Part shown: piece by piece, positions 58,628 to 64,000 of the stretch | Layout: each line of letters starts with the position of its first letter | Numbering within the stretch: position 1 is the first letter of the stretch | Source of the DNA: Antedon mediterranea | Lineage: Eukaryota > Echinodermata > Crinoidea > Comatulida > Antedonidae | Length of the DNA: 64,000 nt | Assembly (NCBI RefSeq): GCF_964355755.1 | Contig: NC_092680.1 | Location: 7,667,001-7,731,000, forward strand | Direction: 5' to 3' | Notes under the pieces: generated by a model | What the model saw: only the letters and a program-made list of their open reading frames with translations | The model's database searches: none | What the model was told of the DNA's origin: nothing | Made by a program: the position numbers and the translations under genes

Positions 58628-59170
58628 GTATTCCGTTTATATTTCCCAGTTTAAATTTCAGTAAGCTATACAAATAACCTAATTGTACGCTAGTTACCTT
58701 GTGAAGTTTTTCTTTAAAAGAATAAATGACAGCTGCTGAAGACGGTTATATATTGTAGGCAGTCGTAACACTATACCTGTCCAAGCTTCTTTCACATGAC
58801 GCTTCATTGCGTATGATGCGCTCTCGGGTAACGCCCGTCACGCATTCCGTTTCGGAATGCATCGCTAATAGTTGTTGAGAACTGTGTGAAAATTCGATGT
58901 TTTGTCAGTATTAATGCATCCGCATGATTCCCCGAGCATTCAAGCATTTTGAGTCTTAACTTACAGGTTTATATCGTGTTGTATCTGTTCTTTTATGCAA
59001 GTAAATATTTCTAGTTGGGTCTTATTTGTGTAGTCTAGTTAACCATCAACCGTGATGAAAAATGTTCAACATATAGAAAACAAGTTTACAAACTCACAGA
59101 AATGGCAGGAATAGGCCAATTTTTTTTAAAATGAGTTACATAGGTCTATATCAGCAAGTGTTATGTATAG

Positions 59171-59216
59171 CCTGTAGCCTAGCCTAGCCTAGCCTAGCCT
59201 AGCCTAGCCTAGCCTA
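59171..59216. repeat. (CTAGC)n microsatellite
   Basis: About eight to nine units of TAGCC. Not a telomere motif. Confidence 0.93.
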
Positions 59217-59744
59217 TGTAGGATTATTACTGACTAACTTATGTGACGTAATCGTCCAGGCGATTAATTAGCATACTAAATCAGGGTATGTTATGAGCTG
59301 CAGAGTAACAAACAAACAACCCTAAATATATCAACAAGCAAATTATATTGGCCTATATAGGCCTACATAGCAACGATATGTCTTTAAAATGAGTTGCATG
59401 TATAATACCAGCAAGAAGTCGCGGGCAACCGCGAATTTGATTGAAATTAAATACTCAAGTTTACATAGTGAGAAGCAAACATTATCCGACATTCGATTGT
59501 TGAAGATTAATCGACTGAAACAAAGTATAGGATCGGTGGCATAAAAACGGTGAATGACGTCACAAATGAAACAATACTTATACCATTACCATTAATTAGT
59601 TTTTGCTGAGATCAAAAACAAATTTAATTAAAATAGCATTGTAAATACAGTATTACTTATATATGGTTAGCATATAGGCTTAATTCATTGAAAGAGTATC
59701 TTGTAATATCATATTGAACTATTTCAATATTTAATCGGATTGAA

Positions 59745-59830
59745 GACTCGTCTAGTGAAAAGCGACCTTAGAAGAGTGAAGAGCGACCGTAGAGTGAAGA
59801 GTGACCGTAGAGTGAAGAGTGACCGTAAAT
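59745..59830. repeat. 18-bp tandem repeat
   Basis: agagtgaagagtgaccgt repeated three to four times, directly before the 62-bp minisatellite. Confidence 0.88.
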
Positions 59831-59857
59831 GTAGTGCGTCATTTACGTCTCTGGAGA

Positions 59858-60770
59858 GGTTACTTTTTGGTGGATATGATTTTTCTCTCTATCTTCGTCT
59901 TGTATTCTGGAGATCAAATGTGTCAATTTTGGTGGATATGATTTTGCTCCCCGTCTTCCTCTTGTATTCTGTAGATCGATGTTGTCAATTTTGGTGGATA
60001 TGATTTTGCTCTCCATCTTCCTCTCAGGTATTCTGGAGATCGATGGTGTATATTGGGATATGATTTTGCTCTCCATCTTCCTCTGGTATTCTGGAGATCT
60101 TCCTCTTGTATTTTAGAGATCAAAGGTGTCAATTCTGGGTGGATATGATTTTGCTCTCCATCTTCCTCTTGTTTCCCAGAGATCAAAGGTGTCAATTTTG
60201 GTGGATATGATTTTGCTCTTCATCTTCCTCTTGTATTCTGGAGATCAGTGTCAATTTTGGGTGGATATGATTTTGCTCCCCGTCTTCTTCAGATTGTATT
60301 CTGTAGATCGATGGTGCAAATATTGGTGGATATGATTTTGCTCTAAATCTTCCTCTGGTATTCTGGAGATCTTCCTCTTGTATTTTAGAGATCAAAGGTG
60401 TCAATTTTGGGTGGATATGATTTTGCTCTCCATCTTCCTCTTGTTTCCCAGAGATCAAAAGTGTCAATTTTGGTGGATATGATTTTGCTCCACATCTTCC
60501 TCTTGTATTTTGGAGATCAAAGTAGCCAATTTTGGTGGATATGATTTTGCTCCCCATCTTCCTCTTGTATTTTGGACATAAAAGGTGCCAATTTTAGTGG
60601 ATACGATTTTGCTCTCCATCTTCCACTGGTATTCTGGAGATCGTCCTCTTGTATTTTAGAGATCAAAGGTGTTAATTTTGGTAGATATGATTTTGCTCCC
60701 CATCTTCCTCTTGTATTTTAGAGATACAAGGTGTACATTTTGGTGGATATGATTTTTCTCTCCATCTTCC
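59858..60770. repeat. 62-bp minisatellite
   Basis: Units share ggtggatatgattttgctc, ccatcttcctcttgtattc and ggagatcaaaggtgtcaatt. About 14 units, some with partial deletions. Frames on both strands are by-products. Confidence 0.9.
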
Positions 60771-61734
60771 TTTTCTAGAGATGTTGTGGGTATTACTTTT
60801 CTTGTAGTCTTTATGCCAAAAGATTCAACCTTGTTGAACACAAATGGAATCTATTTACCTTTCTCTTGAATGTCATATTTGTTGTTTTAAATTTAATTTA
60901 CGTAACATTTACAATGTTGTTTTTGCTTATTATCCCAACTTGGTGAACAATTCTTAAATTAGACACCGGCATGATTCACAATGGATATGTTGTTATATAT
61001 TTATCAAGTTCATAAAACTATTTTATTTTTTAACCCGTTTTGTGTTATTGTAAAAATGTCTTATCTGTATGCCAAGTGCTTAATGATTTTATTAAAGATG
61101 ACGTTTTTATAAATTTAATTGCAATGTATTTACGTAATAGCTGCTTTATGCGATATGAACACGAAGTCCAATGTAAGCGTGCCATTTTGTATTAATATTA
61201 TTAGATTCGAGAAACCGCAATTTTAACATAAAGATGCCAAATAGATTTTTTTGTGTTTAATTTGTATTGTATAATTGACTTTTATTATTATCATATGTAC
61301 TTGTATTAGGTCTACTTTGATTTGTTAGTTGCATTATAATTGCATCAAGGCCTATCGGCATGTAATTTAAACAACATGTCTCTTCAGAAAACATTACAAA
61401 ACGTAGTGTTATCTCAAATGTTTCTTAAAGTCATCTTGATTTCATAGTCAGAAACTGAAATTTATAATCATAATTGTCTTGTGTAAGAGCCGGCGTAATA
61501 CAATCGTACGTGATATTAAAAACGCACTTTTATTGATAGGACATAGTAAAGAGAGTGATGTACACTTAAATGTGAATTGTCAGAATACTATTATTCAATG
61601 ATATCCTTATACGTGTAAAGACATTACGGCGTCTTTATGAATGGACGGCATGAGAACTGCAACATGTCTGTAGACATACGTGCTCTATGTTTGCGCAAAG
61701 TTTGAGAGGATATATTTCAACCACGGCAACTAAC

Positions 61735-61917
61735 AGGTCCAATTTCACAGACGAGCGGTAATACTAACAGTAAGCGGAAAACCGCGTAGCTTTTCCCACG
61801 TAGAATCTGAGCGGAAACCTCCCATTCGCGCTCCGCGTTTTGTGTAAATGGTCATAAGAAATACGGTAACATAGATTTTTTTTTTGCCCGTTACCACTCG
61901 TCTGTGTAAATTGGCCT
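61735..61917. mobile_element. 183-bp MITE
   Basis: Left AGGTCCAATTTCACAGACGA and right inverted AGGCCAATTTACACAGACGA, continuing into GCGGTAA / GTGGTAA. The interior holds GCGGAAA-type words. No coding. Confidence 0.75.
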
Positions 61918-64000
61918 CAAGATAAAGTATAACAAACGGTACAGATACCTGCCTATAATTTTACAGTTTTAGATAGTTTTTACCAGTTCTGTCGATAGAT
62001 ATTTGCTTGATGTATCTTATGCATTGTCGTGAAACCTAAGCGTTGTACATACCATGGAAGTATAACATATTATTTTCTTCCTTAATGCATAAAAAAAGGA
62101 TTATATTTACAATAGCATCGTTTAAAAAAAAAACACCAGGTATCGTTTTTTTCAATTCAATTCGACGAAAAAGTACAGTGCATCAAACAGATTTTGGAAA
62201 AGCAATTATGCACAAAGCGCTGCCTCTAATAAAAAAATAATTTCGATAATTAACATACATATTGAATTAGATAAATCCCTAACGTCACTGTGTGCATGTA
62301 CGAGAATATGTTATCACAACAGGTCACTAAAAGAAAATTATTGTTTTACGTTTTCAATTATAGAGGGCGTGGTTTACGTTTTGTAGGCTTAATGTTATCT
62401 TCATTTCTATTTAAAGATAACCGTTGTATCTAGGAGGAGGTAACGTACATACGAAAGGTGGGTATCAATATAGATAACATGTATTACCATACACCTACGT
62501 TTGAAACGTATAGGCTCATCCATAGAAAGATAATCAAATCGTTTATAACAGCTATTTTTCTGTAAATAAAGCATTTGTGGTAGAGATTTAAGACAGTGAG
62601 TTAGGCCTAAGGGTTATTATCTGAAGAAGACATTCGGTAGGCCTACTTTAAAAATAATTTCTAGTGACAAATTCTGCAAGGCATCCGTAGTGCACTAAGT
62701 GGCGAACTGTATTAAAATTGTGTACCTATAGGTGAGAAACCAAAGATTGTTGTAGGCTACTACTACACTCTAGTATAGTTATGAACTTATCTTTTTATAT
62801 ATTGTTTGTAATTCTTTGTCTTTGTTTTGTAAAAAAAATTAAATGTATAGGGCTGTTGTTTGATTTTGTTTTTATATGTCAAGAGCTCATAAAATCCAAT
62901 CAGTTCTGTCTCAAGAATAGTAATTATTAGTTAGTGATAACAATGTAAACTAAAATAAATACATGAATAATCTAATTTGTGTTAATTCCAGTTTCCAGTA
63001 AACTACTGGGTTATCTGTTATACCAGAATATAATCAGTTTATTTAAAGAATATCTCCATGTTTGAAATTTATATTATTTTCTATACAAAAATATAGGCCT
63101 AAACCTTTGCAACAACATCGGTAATAAATTCCATTATTTTTTGTCAGTGGTAAAACAGAACGAACATCGTGAAATAAGCCTATTACAAAAATGGTGCATG
63201 ACTTCTCTACCGCTGTCAAAAATTAAGTGGGGTTGTACCAATGTTGTTTATATTTGATAAACAATTTATACTCAGAGTTGCCCTTTAAATCCTAACCCCA
63301 GTTACAGAACTGAAAAGTTACACCATTTGAACTGTACTTTGATTTCTTTAAACTAGAACGGTTCATGTGTTTGCTCTTTAAATGAGAAAGTTAACGGATG
63401 TGCTGTTTTCAAAATGGTAAAATAATGCATAATCACAAACTCTGGTAGCTATATTCGTATTTAGGCCAAATGCGTTTGCGTTGGTGGTGTTGACGGATTC
63501 AGGGTATAGAGCGGTGCCGAAATAAGCATTAATTGATAATGTACGGCCGGTAGACTATAATTGTTATAATGTATGCAACGGTACCACTGATGATAATGTT
63601 GAGCACATTGAGTATGATTCATCCTTTCATGATTCATCGTTTGATTTAACTATGGACACACGCCTTGAAATAAGAACGGTAGAGTATGTTAGTATGGTTG
63701 GAGAAAATACATGTCGCTATTGAACTTCATGCATATATACACTGTTTATTCTTTCATACCATCGTTTTCTTTTTCCAGCACCACCATCGGGTTGTCTCAC
63801 CTGAATAGGGGTTAGCTGTAGTAGTGTTAACATTTTTTGGGGGGTGGGGGTTGTTACTTATTTACGAATACACTGATGTATAATTTATGTCAGTCCCTTC
63901 TTGAGGATACTGATACTCCATTCTGATCCAGAAATACACCGGCGCACAGTTTGTTCAGTGGCAGATAGTAGGCATACCACCACTTCTTTCATTTAAGGAC
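61918..64000. other. No gene supported
   Basis: AT-rich DNA with only short frames. An open stretch at about 63528-63723 without homology that I recognise is noted in the rejected list. Confidence 0.4.

Noticed and set aside
59171-59216. Telomere-like repeat
   Set aside because: The unit is TAGCC, not TTAGGG; an internal microsatellite.
59740-60841. Frames up to 121 codons on both strands
   Set aside because: They are by-products of the 62-bp minisatellite and 18-bp repeat.
63528-63723. Open stretch of about 65 codons ending GENTCRY
   Set aside because: It begins after a stop without a good start, has no recognisable homology, and is within chance length for this composition.

Overview
The window looks like animal (eukaryotic) nuclear DNA: AT-rich, intron-bearing and crowded with transposable elements. 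The only recognisable protein-coding gene is the 3' three quarters of a VPS33B orthologue on the + strand. Fifteen exons between 2073 and 24750 join in frame, with GT-AG junctions, into 493 codons plus stop. The protein resembles vertebrate VPS33B, not its paralogue VPS33A, along its whole length. Roughly the first 130 residues must be encoded left of the window. The many short motifs of the 'taggcctA' kind, the tRNA-derived SINEs and the repeat mix fit a marine invertebrate deuterostome, perhaps an echinoderm. That species guess is inference and weak.

Layout. 1-1890 is the 3' end of a decayed LINE split by a 627-bp TTAA-flanked terminal-inverted-repeat element. 2073-24750 is VPS33B. Its introns hold a foldback, three Helitron-like copies (two of them head to head), a hAT-like relic, a tRNA-derived SINE, four short TA-flanked MITEs of one family, a 174-bp palindrome, a 65-bp minisatellite and, in the last intron, a 24-bp minisatellite of about 1.4 kb. 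24751-26416 is probably 3' UTR and intergenic DNA. 26417-34006 is a mosaic of nested mobile elements: a TIR element containing a Helitron-like copy, a second Helitron family terminus at 29899, and another Helitron-like copy split by a 1.4-kb element with TTA target duplications. 34007-64000 has no gene that I can support. It holds a 22-bp-based satellite, a TIR element of 1149 bp, tRNA-Glu-like SINE relics, a second LINE relic on the minus strand, a SINE nested inside a SINE, two more copies of the short MITE family, a 280-bp higher-order repeat, a 62-bp minisatellite and a small MITE.

No canonical tRNA, rRNA, CRISPR array or intact transposase or reverse transcriptase was found. The main biological content is one conserved membrane-trafficking gene whose introns have been enlarged by mobile elements. 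The most instructive signals are several exactly resolved transposon insertions, and a Helitron-like family whose terminal hairpin itself ends in CTAG.
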